From assembly GCF_030012215.1 (NCBI RefSeq), contig NZ_JASCXX010000006.1, forward strand, positions 149,791 through 213,790: DNA of 64,000 bases. Direction: 5' to 3'. A program made the position numbers and the translations under genes. Shown in pieces: positions 1 to 9,006 of the stretch. Below the pieces are notes generated by a model. That model did not search any database, was not told where the DNA came from, and saw nothing but the letters and a program-made list of their open reading frames with translations. Each line of letters opens with the position of its first letter. Positions within the stretch are counted from its first letter, which is position 1. This DNA is from Anaerobaca lacustris (lineage in GTDB: Bacteria; Planctomycetota; Phycisphaerae; Sedimentisphaerales; Anaerobacaceae).

Positions 1-684
1 GCATTCGACCTGGCGGGCCCCGTTCTGGACGCCGGCCAGCGAATTGGCGACGGCCACGCCGAGATCGTTGTGACAATGCGTACTGATGACGCACCTGTCG
101 ATGCCGGGGACATCGCGTTTGAGTGTGGCGATGAGCTGGCCGTACTCGTAGGGCAGCATGTAGCCCACCGTGTCCGGGATGTTCAAGGTGGTCGCCCCGG
201 CCTCGATCACGGCCGCGAGGATCTCGATGAGGAACGGGACCTCGCTGCGGCCGGCGTCCTCGGGCGAGAACTCCACGTCGTCCACGAACTGCCGGGCACA
301 TTGGACGGCGGCGACCGCCATCTTCACCACCTCAGCCGGCGGCTTGTTGAGCTTGTGCTTCATGTGGATCGGCGAGGTCGCGATGAACGTGTGGATCCGC
401 TTGTTTGCCGCCGGGGCCAGGGCCTTGCCCGCCGCCTCGATGTCCACGTCTTTTGCTCGCGCAAGTCCTGTAATGACAGGGCCTTGAACCTGTTCGGCCA
501 CGAGGCGCGTCGCCTCGAACTGGGCCGGCGACGAGACCGGGAAGCCCGCTTCGATGATATCGACCCCCAGGGTCGCCAGTTGCTGGGCGATCTCCAGCTT
601 CTGGGGGATCGAGAGCGAGGCGCCGGGCGACTGCTCGCCGTCGCGCAAGGTCGTGTCGAAAATGAAGACTTTGTCGTCAGGCAT
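1..684 (-). CDS. leuA: 2-isopropylmalate synthase, N-terminal part (runs off the window)
   Basis: Encodes the first 228 residues of alpha-isopropylmalate synthase, which condenses acetyl-CoA with 2-oxoisovalerate in the first committed step of leucine synthesis in the cytoplasm. The N-terminus has the [12 protein letters not shown] signature of the HMGL-like TIM barrel family at about residues 10-21, and the metal-binding HCHND motif lies near residue 208. The ATG is preceded by a GGAG ribosome site 8 bases upstream. The reading frame is open to the window edge, so the C-terminal regulatory domain is not visible. Homocitrate synthase is a relative, but the start and motif context fit LeuA better. 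Upstream lie a candidate leader peptide and a hairpin that covers this start codon. Confidence 0.95.
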   Translation of the reverse strand, partial: MPDDKVFIFDTTLRDGEQSPGASLSIPQKLEIAQQLATLGVDIIEAGFPVSSPAQFEATRLVAEQVQGPVITGLARAKDVDIEAAGKALAPAANKRIHTFIATSPIHMKHKLNKPPAEVVKMAVAAVQCARQFVDDVEFSPEDAGRSEVPFLIEILAAVIEAGATTLNIPDTVGYMLPYEYGQLIATLKRDVPGIDRCVISTHCHNDLGVAVANSLAGVQNGARQVEC

Positions 685-748
685 AGTATTTCTCCGGAAC
701 ATCATTTCGGGCCGCCGGCATTATGCCGCAATGGGAGCCGAAATACTA
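684..748 (-). promoter_or_regulatory. Hairpin masking the leuA translation start
   Basis: Read on the minus strand, a 9-base segment (748 to 740, TAGTATTTC) is exactly complementary to the 9 bases from 692 to 684 (GAAATACTA). The second arm ends in the A of the leuA ATG and begins at the last base of its GGAG site. An upstream CTCC at 737-734 could also pair with GGAG. The 47-base loop contains a second small palindrome around GGCATAATGCC. Formation of this stem should block initiation at leuA. Together with the Leu-rich leader peptide upstream it suggests translational attenuation; the alternative (open) structure was not identified. Confidence 0.5.
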
Positions 749-805
749 CGGTTTTGCATAAGAAAAGGGGACTGCAACGAGTTGTGGTGGTTCGTTATTC
801 GCGCC

Positions 806-880
806 TTAGCGGCGCAGGATCAGGGCGAGCAGGCCGATGCGGCCGTCGAGGATGGAACGAATTGTGCCCTTCTTATCCAT
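806..880 (-). CDS. Candidate Leu/Ile-rich leader peptide of leuA
   Basis: A 24-codon frame starting ATG-GAT-AAG and ending CGC-CGC-TAA encodes a peptide whose second half is IGLLALILRR. It has five Leu codons (CTC/CTG) and four Ile codons in 24. It stops 121 bases before leuA on the same strand. Leader peptides rich in the end-product amino acid are known for leu operons in Proteobacteria and Actinobacteria. There is no Shine-Dalgarno site, but a sigma-70-like promoter ends 9 bases before the ATG, so the message would be almost leaderless. Chance occurrence of so short a frame cannot be excluded. Confidence 0.45.
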   Translation of the reverse strand: MDKKGTIRSILDGRIGLLALILRR

Positions 881-889
881 AGACAAGTC

Positions 890-917
890 ATTGTATATGT
901 CGGCCGGCCGAGTGCAA
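890..917 (-). promoter_or_regulatory. Predicted promoter for leader peptide and leuA
   Basis: On the minus strand TTGCAC (917-912) and TACAAT (895-890) are separated by 16 bases. The -10 box lies 9 bases before the ATG of the leader peptide, so transcription should start only two or three bases ahead of it. Confidence 0.45.
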
Positions 918-1107
918 GACTTTTCCGAAAAAAAATCTCAGTGGAATCTGCCTATGGGCCATTCCGGCATAATGGAATGTACTTGTCGCGTCCGGAGGAT
1001 TAACATGAAATGAATCTTGCTCTCACACGGTCCGAAAGTTCTCCGGCTAATTTGCCCGGCGTCGATCGAAGTATGGACAATGAAGGAATCGTGTAAAGGG
1101 TAGAGAC

Positions 1108-1866
1108 ATGAGAAGGCAGAGGGCGTTTACACTGATCGAGCTGCTCGTGGTCGTCGCGATCATTGCGCTTCTGATGGGGATTCTGATGCCGTCTCTGAAG
1201 AAGGCGCGGGATCAGGCCAAAGGTGTCGTCTGCGTGGCACACATAAAAGGTCTCGGTGTGGCGCTACACATGTACCTGGACGACTACGACAGGAAGACCC
1301 ATACCGCGCCGAACCAGGGACTGTGGGACAATGCCTGGGAAGGAGCGGCCGTCATTACCGACTACGGGCCGAACGATCCCTATGCGTACTGGGGCATTGC
1401 CTACGCACCCTACGCCAAGAACAAGAAGATCTTCCGGTGTCCCAGCACGATACGCAACGACGACTGGCCGGAAAACGGCTGGGGCGTACTGTACCAGAAG
1501 TACTTCGCACACTGTTCCTATGGTCTCAACAGCTACGTCGCGGACAAGAAGATCGACCGGGAGTTCAAGAAGCATGACGAGGTCATCGTTTTCCAGGACC
1601 ACATCGAGCAGAAGCTGGACAGCGTGAATTCCGATATGTTCTGCATCGGACCGAGCGTCAGCATCAATCTGACGCAGTGGCGTCCGGGCAGCTCCCTGGT
1701 CAGCACGTATTGGCAGGGCCATGACACCATCAGGGAGTGTTTCCGTCATTCGAAGGCTTCCAACACGTGCTGGCTGGACGGCCACGTCAGCGCGATCAAG
1801 GAATCGACGGGGGAAGATGTCCCGACCTACTGGTACGATGGCAAGCGCACGGAAACGAGGATGTAA
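1108..1866 (+). CDS. Type II secretion/type IV pilin-like protein with H-X9-DG motif
   Basis: A 252-residue protein with a type IV prepilin N-terminus: a short basic leader, then FTLIELLVVVAIIALLMGIL, with Glu at position 5 of the mature protein. The signal is presumably cleaved and N-methylated by a prepilin peptidase. Near the C-terminus there is a His followed by nine residues and DG (RHS...WLDG), the prepilin-processing-associated H-X9-DG signature that is greatly expanded in Planctomycetes, Verrucomicrobia and Lentisphaerae. The function of this family is unknown; surface or periplasmic pseudopilin assemblies are likely. A purine-rich GGGTAGAG site precedes the ATG. The next gene is a lipoprotein on the same strand 36 bases away, so the two may be co-transcribed. 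Confidence 0.85.
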   Translation: MRRQRAFTLIELLVVVAIIALLMGILMPSLKKARDQAKGVVCVAHIKGLGVALHMYLDDYDRKTHTAPNQGLWDNAWEGAAVITDYGPNDPYAYWGIAYAPYAKNKKIFRCPSTIRNDDWPENGWGVLYQKYFAHCSYGLNSYVADKKIDREFKKHDEVIVFQDHIEQKLDSVNSDMFCIGPSVSINLTQWRPGSSLVSTYWQGHDTIRECFRHSKASNTCWLDGHVSAIKESTGEDVPTYWYDGKRTETRM

Positions 1867-1902
1867 GCCACGGGCGCATCGGTTTATGAAAGGATTGTTG
1901 CG

Positions 1903-2337
1903 ATGAAGAGGAGATGCTGCCGGGCCTGCGTGACGCTCTGGATCGCGCTTCTGGTCGTTTCCGGTTGCGGGAAAGAGGGCGATACCGGACAGAACGATTC
2001 CGCCTCTGCCCCTGTCAGCGCCGAGCAGATCGCTGCGATCAGGAACAATCTGGCGCAGGGAATGAAGCCGATCGGTTTCGGCAATGTCAAGGCGTCCGAT
2101 GCAGGCAGGCAGTGTCTCGTCGAGGCCCGGACGCCGGAGGGGGGCGTTCGAATCACACCGCCTCCACCACCGCTGGGCATGGTCCGAACCGTGGGGCAAG
2201 TCACCTTCTATGCAGGCGAGCTTGACGGCGTCTCGCCCGACGGCCTGACCATCCGCAGAGCCTATCCGACGGCGGGCAACTTCAAGAAGGTGGAGATCCC
2301 CAAAGGGGACATCCAGTCGATCCACCTGGCCCCGTGA
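1903..2337 (+). CDS. Hypothetical lipoprotein
   Basis: A 144-residue protein with a signal peptide ending in a lipobox (VVSGC, Cys about residue 23). It should be lipid-anchored and face the periplasm. The mature part is short and polar, with a run of five prolines near residue 88 and a C-terminal beta-rich segment. No family is recognised. An AAAGGA-type ribosome site precedes the start. It follows the H-X9-DG pseudopilin and may belong with it, but nothing in the sequence gives a role. Confidence 0.7.
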   Translation: MKRRCCRACVTLWIALLVVSGCGKEGDTGQNDSASAPVSAEQIAAIRNNLAQGMKPIGFGNVKASDAGRQCLVEARTPEGGVRITPPPPPLGMVRTVGQVTFYAGELDGVSPDGLTIRRAYPTAGNFKKVEIPKGDIQSIHLAP

Positions 2338-2405
2338 CTCGGTGTTGCACTCGATCGCGGCTGTGGTATCATGCGGGACAACCCCCATTCATTCTGGAGA
2401 CGATC

Positions 2406-4226
2406 ATGAGCAGGACGTACCGTTGTGTTGTCGTTTGGGCCCTTCTTCTTGTGGTGACCGCCGGCGCACAGGTGAGCCACTGGCAATTCGGCAAGACGCA
2501 TTGCACTGACGGTGTCGTCGCCGATCGGATCGGCGACGCTCACGGGCGGCTCGAAGGCCGGGCCCGCTTCTTCGCCGACGCAATCGGCGAATACCTCGAA
2601 CTGGACGGCGCTTCCGGCGTCGTTCATCTGGGGCGCTATCCTGACGGTCCCCGCCTGCCCGTCGAGCGGATCAGCGTCGAGGCGCTCGCCCGCTTTCGTC
2701 AGTTCGGCGACTACGCCGGTGTGATCGGTGCGTTTCAGGACAACGGCGACTACGAGCGGGGCTGGGTGCTGGGCGCTCGGCGCGGGCGGCCCTTCTTCGC
2801 GGTGGCCAGCGAAGGCGCCAAGTCGCTGACCTATCTCCAGACGGCCAAGTCGGTCGAGGCCGGCAAGTGGTACCATCTCGTCGGAACGTACGACGGCAAG
2901 GTCCACAGGCTCTTCGTCAACGGCCAACTGGCGAACGAATCGACCGTCCAGCAGGGAAAGATCCTCTACCCCTCGCACGCCTGGTACACAATCGGGGCGT
3001 ACCGCGACGACAACGAGTTCGACGGGATGGTCGGCAGCTTGCGGATGGTCGCGGTCTACGATGAAGCCCTGGGGGCGGACCGGGTCAGGTCGCGATTCGA
3101 GGAGGTAAGGGCCTCGACCGAACTGCCCGCCGAGGTCGCGGCGCCGTCGATCATCAGCGTGGGGCCCTATCTGCAATACGCGACGAAAACCGGCATCACG
3201 ATCCTGTGGGAGACGTCGCAGAAGGCCACGTCGGTGGTGGAGTTCGGCGAGCAGACGCCGCTGACGAATTCGGTCTCCGCTGCCGGCGATCGCGATCTGC
3301 ATGAGGTGCGGCTGGAGAACCTCAAGCCGCAGACCAACTACTTCTATCGCGTCGTCTCCGTCGGGCCCGACGGCGCCGAATCGATCAGCGACCTCTATAC
3401 CTTCCAGACGGCCGTGGAGGATGGGGCGGCCTTCGCCTTCGCCGGCGTCAGCGACACGCAGAACAACCCGCCCGTCTGGGGCCGAATCTCGCAGTTGGTC
3501 TTCAGGGAGCGTCCCAACTTCGTGATCCACGCCGGCGACATCGTGGGCACCGGATCGAGAAGGCACGAGTGGACGGACGAATTCCTCAAGCCGGCGCACG
3601 AGCTGATGAGCCGCGTGCCGATCTTCGCCATCCCCGGCAATCACGACCAGGACGACGCGAATTACTACCGCTACATCAGCAATCCGGCCCCCGAGTACCG
3701 CTATACCTTCATCTACGGCAACGCCCAGTTCTTCCTGATCGACACCAATCGCAGTGTGGCTCCCGACAGCGAGCAATACGAGTGGCTCGAACAGGAGCTT
3801 GCCCGAAGCACCGCGACGTGGAAGTTCACCGTGCACCACCATCCGCCGTACACCTCCGACGAAAACGACTACGGGGATACCTGGAAAGGCCGGTCGTCTC
3901 CACGAGGCGATCTGCGGTTGCGGCCTCTGATCGGCTTATACGAACGGGCCAACGTGGATATCTGCTTCTTCGGGCATATCCACGACTACGAGCGGACCTG
4001 GCCCCTGCGAAACGACAAGGTCGATCCGCATGACGGCGTGATCTACCTCCAGATCGGCGGCGCCGGAGGCGGGCTCGAAAACTACGCGCCGACGCGCTCG
4101 TGGTTCACGGCCAAGGTCCATCGCGACCACCATTTCGTGCTGGTCAACATCTTCGACAAGACGCTCCAGCTTCAGGCCATCGACCAGAACGGCGTCCTGT
4201 TCGATCAGATCACACTGCAGAAGTGA
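2406..4226 (+). CDS. Secreted LamG-domain metallophosphoesterase (purple acid phosphatase-like)
   Basis: A 606-residue exported protein. After a signal peptide (about 1-20) comes a concanavalin/LamG-like domain (about 25-230, with the GKWYHLVGTYDGK signature). Next is a fibronectin-like purple-acid-phosphatase N-domain (about 250-335), then a calcineurin-type metallophosphoesterase. Metal-binding motifs are in order: GVSDTQ, HAGDIVG, PGNHD, HHHPPY and FGHIHDYERTWP. It probably hydrolyses phosphate esters outside the cytoplasm. The start chosen has GGAG six bases upstream; a longer in-frame extension back to 2334 lacks a ribosome site and hides the signal peptide. It is convergent with the next gene. 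Confidence 0.88.
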   Translation: MSRTYRCVVVWALLLVVTAGAQVSHWQFGKTHCTDGVVADRIGDAHGRLEGRARFFADAIGEYLELDGASGVVHLGRYPDGPRLPVERISVEALARFRQFGDYAGVIGAFQDNGDYERGWVLGARRGRPFFAVASEGAKSLTYLQTAKSVEAGKWYHLVGTYDGKVHRLFVNGQLANESTVQQGKILYPSHAWYTIGAYRDDNEFDGMVGSLRMVAVYDEALGADRVRSRFEEVRASTELPAEVAAPSIISVGPYLQYATKTGITILWETSQKATSVVEFGEQTPLTNSVSAAGDRDLHEVRLENLKPQTNYFYRVVSVGPDGAESISDLYTFQTAVEDGAAFAFAGVSDTQNNPPVWGRISQLVFRERPNFVIHAGDIVGTGSRRHEWTDEFLKPAHELMSRVPIFAIPGNHDQDDANYYRYISNPAPEYRYTFIYGNAQFFLIDTNRSVAPDSEQYEWLEQELARSTATWKFTVHHHPPYTSDENDYGDTWKGRSSPRGDLRLRPLIGLYERANVDICFFGHIHDYERTWPLRNDKVDPHDGVIYLQIGGAGGGLENYAPTRSWFTAKVHRDHHFVLVNIFDKTLQLQAIDQNGVLFDQITLQK

Positions 4227-4269
4227 TCCGCGGCCCCGCGCCTGCCCGACATGAAGAGGGGTGCCCCTT

Positions 4270-6141
4270 TCAGAACGATTTCCAGGGGTCTTCGACGTCG
4301 ATCTGGGCGGTAGTCGCCGTGGTCTGGCGTTTCGTGGGCAGCGGTGTCATCGGCACCGTCAGGATCAGCGGGGTCTTGCCCGATCGTCGCCATTGCCACT
4401 TGTCGCGGGGCGGGATCACTTCGCCTTCTACGATGATCGTGCTGGCCATCGTCTTGAAGACGACCGGGTCGGCCACCTGCATGGGGGCGGCCGACCTCGT
4501 CACCGACAGCGTGAACACCACGCCGGCCGCGACGATCTTGTTGAAGTCGAATTCTCGCGTCACGCCGTTGTAGAGGACCACGTCCACCCAAACACCGTCG
4601 TCGTCACGGCCTGTTTCCATCCGCACGTGCAGGTCGTCGATCTGGGCCGCGTGGACGCAGAAGCGCGCCTGCATCCGGCCTGACTCCAGGGTGATCAGAT
4701 CGCCGATGCGCACCTGATCGGGCAGCTTGAGATCGTGGGCCGCCCCTTCGAATTGCAGTCGCATTCGAAGGTCGCGTGCCTGAATCGTGCCGTTGGCGAT
4801 GCGGTCGAGTGAGATATGCGTGTCACCCCGGTCGGTGGCGAAGACCACCGCGCCAAGCACGTCGGCGGCGTCCTGGATCGTGAAGAGACTGGCCGATGCG
4901 TAGTCGTAGCCGTCGTGGAGGAAGCGAACGCGCATGGCCGCCGGCCCGGCCGAGGTGTTCCAGTAGGCCACGAGCGGCCGGCGCTGGTTCCACAGATCGC
5001 CGCAGTTGATCGAGCCCAGCGTAAAATCCGGGTGCAGATACGTCCGCCCGATCAGATCGTGCTCGCCGGACGGATTCATAACGAAGGCTTCGATCTCTTC
5101 GCGAGGCTCGGTGAGCGAAAGGAAATAGGGCAACAGGTCTTCCGGGCAGTCGATGGGGATGCGATGGGCGTCGATGGACTCATACGCCTCGGCCTCCGAC
5201 AGGAAGCGCACCGCGCCGTCGGTCCCCCGCTGGATGAAGGCCAGGGTGCTGGGGCGCAGCAGCGTCGCATACGACCGGCTGTGCGGTCCGGCCCACTGTT
5301 CCGTCGGGACGTGAAAACGCCGGGCCAGATGGTACCAGGCGAAGCGGTTGAGCTCTTCGACGAGCCGCTTCGATTCGCCGTCCTTGACGTGGGCCAGGAT
5401 GCGGGTCAACTCGTGGATGGCGACGACGGTGTACGTGGGGCTGTTGTACTCGCTGAACGAGCCTTTCTCTTCCGTGTAGTCGCGAAAACGCTGAAGACGT
5501 TGCTTGCCGTAGTCGAGCAGCTCTCTGTCATCGAATCGCTCTCCTGCAATCAGCGTGACGTAGGTGCCCATGATGGCGATGTTGGTGTAGCCCGGCCCGA
5601 CGTTGCGCCGCCGGATGGAGCGAGCGGCGTGCAGGATCGACTGCCGCACCTTCACTTGCAGTTCCTCGGGCAATCGGTCCATGTGATCGATGGCCACCTG
5701 AAGCAACTGCGTGCCGCAGAAGTCGGCCCAGTTCCAGTCGGGCGGCGACATCTGACTGAGCGGCTCTTCGAGGAACCACGACCAGATGCCATAGGTCCGG
5801 CTGGCCGGGTCCTGGTCCTGGAGGTCGATAACGCGGTCGAGAATCCGCTCGGCCCGCTCCAGACGATTGGGGTCGCCCGAATCGAGCAGGGCCACCGCAT
5901 AGACGAGGGAATCTCGCGTGCGATGGACCGTCCCGGAATCGAGCGTGGTGTGGTAGCCCGGCGAGGAGAAGGGCCCCGCCAGCATCTTCTCGGCCTCGTC
6001 GTAGTTCGCATCCTGCCTGGCCAGCGCCTTGAGAAACCCCTCCCGCCGTGCCGACGTCGGAAAGAACTCGGCGCCGAAGCACGAGGCACAATACGTCACA
6101 GCGAGCAACCCAAGCCACGCAATCTGTCGGCAACCCATCAT
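4270..6141 (-). CDS. Secreted hypothetical protein, possible alpha/alpha-toroid lyase-like
   Basis: A 623-residue protein with an N-terminal signal peptide (ending near residue 23). The first two thirds are rich in helices with Trp/Tyr motifs such as YGIWSWFLEEP, WADFCGTQL and SEYNSPTYTVVAIHEL. This resembles the alpha/alpha-toroid of heparinase-like polysaccharide lyases. The last third is beta-rich, like the sandwich that follows such toroids. The family is not firmly recognised, so a lyase role is only a suggestion. The ATG has GGAG seven bases upstream. It stands alone, convergent with the phosphoesterase. Confidence 0.6.
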   Translation of the reverse strand: MMGCRQIAWLGLLAVTYCASCFGAEFFPTSARREGFLKALARQDANYDEAEKMLAGPFSSPGYHTTLDSGTVHRTRDSLVYAVALLDSGDPNRLERAERILDRVIDLQDQDPASRTYGIWSWFLEEPLSQMSPPDWNWADFCGTQLLQVAIDHMDRLPEELQVKVRQSILHAARSIRRRNVGPGYTNIAIMGTYVTLIAGERFDDRELLDYGKQRLQRFRDYTEEKGSFSEYNSPTYTVVAIHELTRILAHVKDGESKRLVEELNRFAWYHLARRFHVPTEQWAGPHSRSYATLLRPSTLAFIQRGTDGAVRFLSEAEAYESIDAHRIPIDCPEDLLPYFLSLTEPREEIEAFVMNPSGEHDLIGRTYLHPDFTLGSINCGDLWNQRRPLVAYWNTSAGPAAMRVRFLHDGYDYASASLFTIQDAADVLGAVVFATDRGDTHISLDRIANGTIQARDLRMRLQFEGAAHDLKLPDQVRIGDLITLESGRMQARFCVHAAQIDDLHVRMETGRDDDGVWVDVVLYNGVTREFDFNKIVAAGVVFTLSVTRSAAPMQVADPVVFKTMASTIIVEGEVIPPRDKWQWRRSGKTPLILTVPMTPLPTKRQTTATTAQIDVEDPWKSF

Positions 6142-6313
6142 ACAGACGGCTCCTTCTTCTCTTTCTCAAAAAGATTCACCACCCCCGCCATGATACGCCA
6201 CCGCACCCCCAATATCTACCCCCTCCTCCACCCCTGCAAGGCCTGATCGAGGTGCCCACATAGGATTGAACTCCTGGGGTGTGTCTGTGATCGTCACGCC
6301 GGTTCTGCGGCAT

Positions 6314-6649
6314 TCAGGACGAGAGTTTGGCGCTGGCGAGGCGGTTGAGGCTGACGTCTTCCTCGGCGGCTTCGAGGGCGAGGCGTCGATGGACTTCCGG
6401 CGGGACACGGACCATGAACTTACCGCTGTATCGCCGGCGGCTCAGCGGTTCGGGCACGGTCTCTCCGCTGGCCTTCATGTCGGCGACGACGTCGGCCACC
6501 ACCCTGCGGATCCCTCGCAGGGCCTTTTCCGGCGTGGACGCCAGCCAACTGAGGCTGGGAAGCTCCGCGCACAGCCCCACGCATTGGGCGTCCTCCTCGG
6601 ACCAGGTCACGCGGTATGTATAGCGGTCAATCTCTGGCAGTCTCTTCAT
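6314..6649 (-). CDS. hicB: HicB-family antitoxin
   Basis: A 111-residue protein. The N-terminal half has the HicB partial RNase H-like fold (TYRVTWSEEDAQCVGLCAELPSLSW, then TPEKALRGI). The C-terminal half is a ribbon-helix-helix DNA-binding segment (GKFMVRVPPEVHRRLALEAAEEDVSLNRLAS). It should neutralise the HicA toxin and repress the operon. It overlaps the upstream hicA by 23 bases and has its own AAAGG ribosome site seven bases before the ATG. Confidence 0.85.
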   Translation of the reverse strand: MKRLPEIDRYTYRVTWSEEDAQCVGLCAELPSLSWLASTPEKALRGIRRVVADVVADMKASGETVPEPLSRRRYSGKFMVRVPPEVHRRLALEAAEEDVSLNRLASAKLSS

Positions 6650-6887
6650 GCTGTAACCTTTCGATGGCCTTGAGCACCTGTCGGACCTGATACGCCTTGG
6701 CCATTCCCTTGTTGTTCTGTATGTTCACCCGAGGATCGCCGCACCAGGGCATCCGGTAGATGCGATGGCTGGTGCCGCCCTGTCGCGCGGCCCCGAAGTA
6801 GTGATCGCACACGCGACAGAGATTGGCGAAGCGCACCCCTTTGGGGTTGGTTCGCATCTGATCCAAGACATCATCAATGCTTGCCAT
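6627..6887 (-). CDS. hicA: HicA-family mRNA interferase toxin
   Basis: An 86-residue double-stranded-RNA-binding-like protein of the HicA family. The catalytic His is in GTSHRIYRMP near residue 40, and the typical AYQVRQVLKAIE helix is at the C-terminus. HicA cleaves mRNA when not bound by HicB. It is the first gene of the pair. The start codon has no Shine-Dalgarno site, and the -10 box lies just six bases upstream, so the message is likely leaderless. The family is often shorter (about 60-80 residues); the extra N-terminal part (IDDVLDQMRTNPKGVRF) is also seen in relatives. Confidence 0.8.
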   Translation of the reverse strand: MASIDDVLDQMRTNPKGVRFANLCRVCDHYFGAARQGGTSHRIYRMPWCGDPRVNIQNNKGMAKAYQVRQVLKAIERLQHEETARD

Positions 6888-6893
6888 ATCTAT

Positions 6894-6922
6894 ATAATAC
6901 CATTATTGATACTATACGTCAA
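6894..6922 (-). promoter_or_regulatory. hicAB promoter, probably giving leaderless mRNA
   Basis: On the minus strand TTGACG (6922-6917), a 17-base spacer, and TATTAT (6899-6894). The ATG of hicA begins six bases after the -10 box, where transcription normally starts. The AT-rich spacer is a likely site for HicB repression. Confidence 0.6.
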
Positions 6923-7214
6923 GTCGATGCTTGGAGTTCGGATGCAGAATTCTCCGGACCATGCCAGCTCCCTCAGGCAAGGGGCGTATGAAAGAGAGCC
7001 GGTCTGGGCAGCCGATTTTGAAGGTTATTTCGCCTGTTTGCGTTGGCATGCAGGTGTCGCTTGCAGCGGGGGCGGCAATATGGAGTGGACAGGGGCGGGG
7101 TGGGTCTGTAGGATGGTCGGCCGTTCGGCCTTTGCACCCCCAGCGGCAGGGACCGGTTGTGCGCGGATCGCGCGGTATGCCACAGCACCCCAAGAGCTTT
7201 GAGTGATTGGAGTT
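6923..7214. other. Gene-free stretch between hicA and glnS
   Basis: Just under 300 bases with no convincing coding frame. It should hold the glnS promoter, but no clear -35/-10 pair was seen. There is a small GGCCG/CGGCC-type dyad around 7119-7132. Nothing else was recognised. Confidence 0.5.
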
Positions 7215-8981
7215 ATGAAAGACGAGAAAGATGGACTGGCCGGCGCCGGCGGCGCTGAGGGCGAGGAGCGCAAGCTGGATTTCGTGCGGCAGATCGTCGC
7301 CGACGACCTGAAGACGGGCAAGTGGAACGGCGCGGTCTGCACGCGGTTTCCGCCGGAGCCTAACGGCTATCTGCATATCGGGCACGCCAAGAGCATCAAC
7401 CTCAACTACGGGATCGCCGCGGAGTTCGGCGGCAAGTTCAACCTGCGGTTCGATGACACGAACCCGGAGAAAGAGGAGCAGGAGTACGTCGATTCGATCA
7501 TCGCCGACGTCCGCTGGCTCGGTGCCGATTGGGAGGACCGGCTGTTCTACGGCTCCGATTACTTCCAGCAGATGTACGAATGGGCCGTCGAGTTGGTCAA
7601 GAAGGGCAAGGCCTACGTCTGCGACCTGACCGCTGAAGAGACCCGCGAGTATCGTGGCACACTGACCCGACCCGGCAAGGACAGCCCCTATCGCAGCCGC
7701 TCGGTCGAGGAGAACCTCGATCTCTTCGAGCGAATGGCCAAAGGCGAATTCCCCGATGGGTCCAAGACGCTCCGGGCCAGAATCGACATGGCCCACCCCA
7801 ACCTGAACATGCGCGATCCGATCATGTACCGGATCGTCCACGAGCGTCACCATCGCCAGGGCGACCGCTGGTGCATCTATCCGATGTACGACTGGGCCCA
7901 CGGGTTCGAGGACTCGATCGAGGGCATCACGCACTCGATCTGCACACTCGAATTCGAGAACCACCGCCCGCTGTACGACTGGTTCATCGACGCGGTGAAC
8001 GAGGGCCGCACCGACGACGGCTCCGGCCCCTGGGGCAGGAAGATCCACCATCCGCAGCAGATCGAGTTCGCCCGCCTGAACCTGACGTACACCGTGATGA
8101 GCAAGCGCAAGCTGCTGCGGCTCGTGAAGGAGAGACTCGTCCGGGGCTGGGACGACCCGCGTATGCCCACGATCTGCGGCATGCGTCGTCGCGGGTTCTC
8201 GCCCGAGGCGATCCGCAATTTCTGCAAGCTGATCGGCGTCAACAAATTCAACAGCACCGTGGAGATCGCCCTGCTCGAGCATTGCCTGCGCGAGGACCTG
8301 AACAAGACGTCGGCCCGTGTGATGGCGGTGCTGCGGCCGTTGAAGGTCGTGATCGACAACTACCCGGCCGATCAGGTCGAGGAGCTGGAGGCGATCAACA
8401 ATCCCGAAGACCCGTCGGCGGGAACGCGCAAGGTGCCGTTCTCGCGCGAGCTGTACATCGAGCGGGAAGACTTCATGGAGGAGCCGCCGAAGAAGTTCTT
8501 CCGGCTCGCCCCCGGTCGCGAGGTACGTCTGCGCTACGCGTACTTCATCACCTGCACCAGCGTCGTCAAGGACGCCGAAGGCAACGTTGTCGAGCTGCAC
8601 TGCACCTACGATCCCGCTACACGCGGCGGGGACGCCCCCGACGGCCGCAAGGTCAAGGCGACGCTGCATTGGGTCTCGGCCCGGCACGCGCGCAAGGCCG
8701 AAGTGCGACTCTATGACAACCTCTTCACCCAGGAGAATCCCGACGACGTCGAAGAAGGGCAGGACTTCACCGCCAGTCTGAATCCGGAATCGCTGGAGAT
8801 CCTGAGCGATTGCTACGTCGAGCCAGCCCTGGCCGAAGCCAAGACGCTGGACCGCTTCCAATTCGAGCGGCTCGGCTACTTCTGCGTCGATCCCGACAGC
8901 ACATCCGAGATGCCGGTCTTCAACCGCACCGTCGGCCTCCGCGACACCTGGGCCAGGATACAGAAGGGCCAGAGCGATTGA
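7215..8981 (+). CDS. glnS: Glutaminyl-tRNA synthetase
   Basis: A 588-residue class I aminoacyl-tRNA synthetase charging tRNA-Gln in the cytoplasm. The ATP site motifs are present: [15 protein letters not shown] near residue 40 (HIGH) and VMSKRKL near residue 297 (KMSKS-like). The FDDTNPEKE signature and the C-terminal two-barrel anticodon-binding domain are complete. Length is close to the E. coli enzyme (554). The ATG at 7215 has GGAG just before it; a GTG 12 bases upstream is an alternative start without a good ribosome site. It is convergent with the sulfite reductase operon. Confidence 0.95.
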   Translation: MKDEKDGLAGAGGAEGEERKLDFVRQIVADDLKTGKWNGAVCTRFPPEPNGYLHIGHAKSINLNYGIAAEFGGKFNLRFDDTNPEKEEQEYVDSIIADVRWLGADWEDRLFYGSDYFQQMYEWAVELVKKGKAYVCDLTAEETREYRGTLTRPGKDSPYRSRSVEENLDLFERMAKGEFPDGSKTLRARIDMAHPNLNMRDPIMYRIVHERHHRQGDRWCIYPMYDWAHGFEDSIEGITHSICTLEFENHRPLYDWFIDAVNEGRTDDGSGPWGRKIHHPQQIEFARLNLTYTVMSKRKLLRLVKERLVRGWDDPRMPTICGMRRRGFSPEAIRNFCKLIGVNKFNSTVEIALLEHCLREDLNKTSARVMAVLRPLKVVIDNYPADQVEELEAINNPEDPSAGTRKVPFSRELYIEREDFMEEPPKKFFRLAPGREVRLRYAYFITCTSVVKDAEGNVVELHCTYDPATRGGDAPDGRKVKATLHWVSARHARKAEVRLYDNLFTQENPDDVEEGQDFTASLNPESLEILSDCYVEPALAEAKTLDRFQFERLGYFCVDPDSTSEMPVFNRTVGLRDTWARIQKGQSD

Positions 8982-9006
8982 CGCGAAGCGGCAGGTTGGC
9001 CGTCCG

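Noticed and set aside
1005..1096. Short frames after a strong GGAGG site: a Met-Lys-stop minigene and an overlapping 28-codon frame before the pseudopilin
   Set aside because: Too short and without recognisable sequence features; could be chance.
6261..6280. Second T-arm-like sequence (GAGTTCAATCCT on the minus strand)
   Set aside because: The stem does not pair properly and no other tRNA arms were found.
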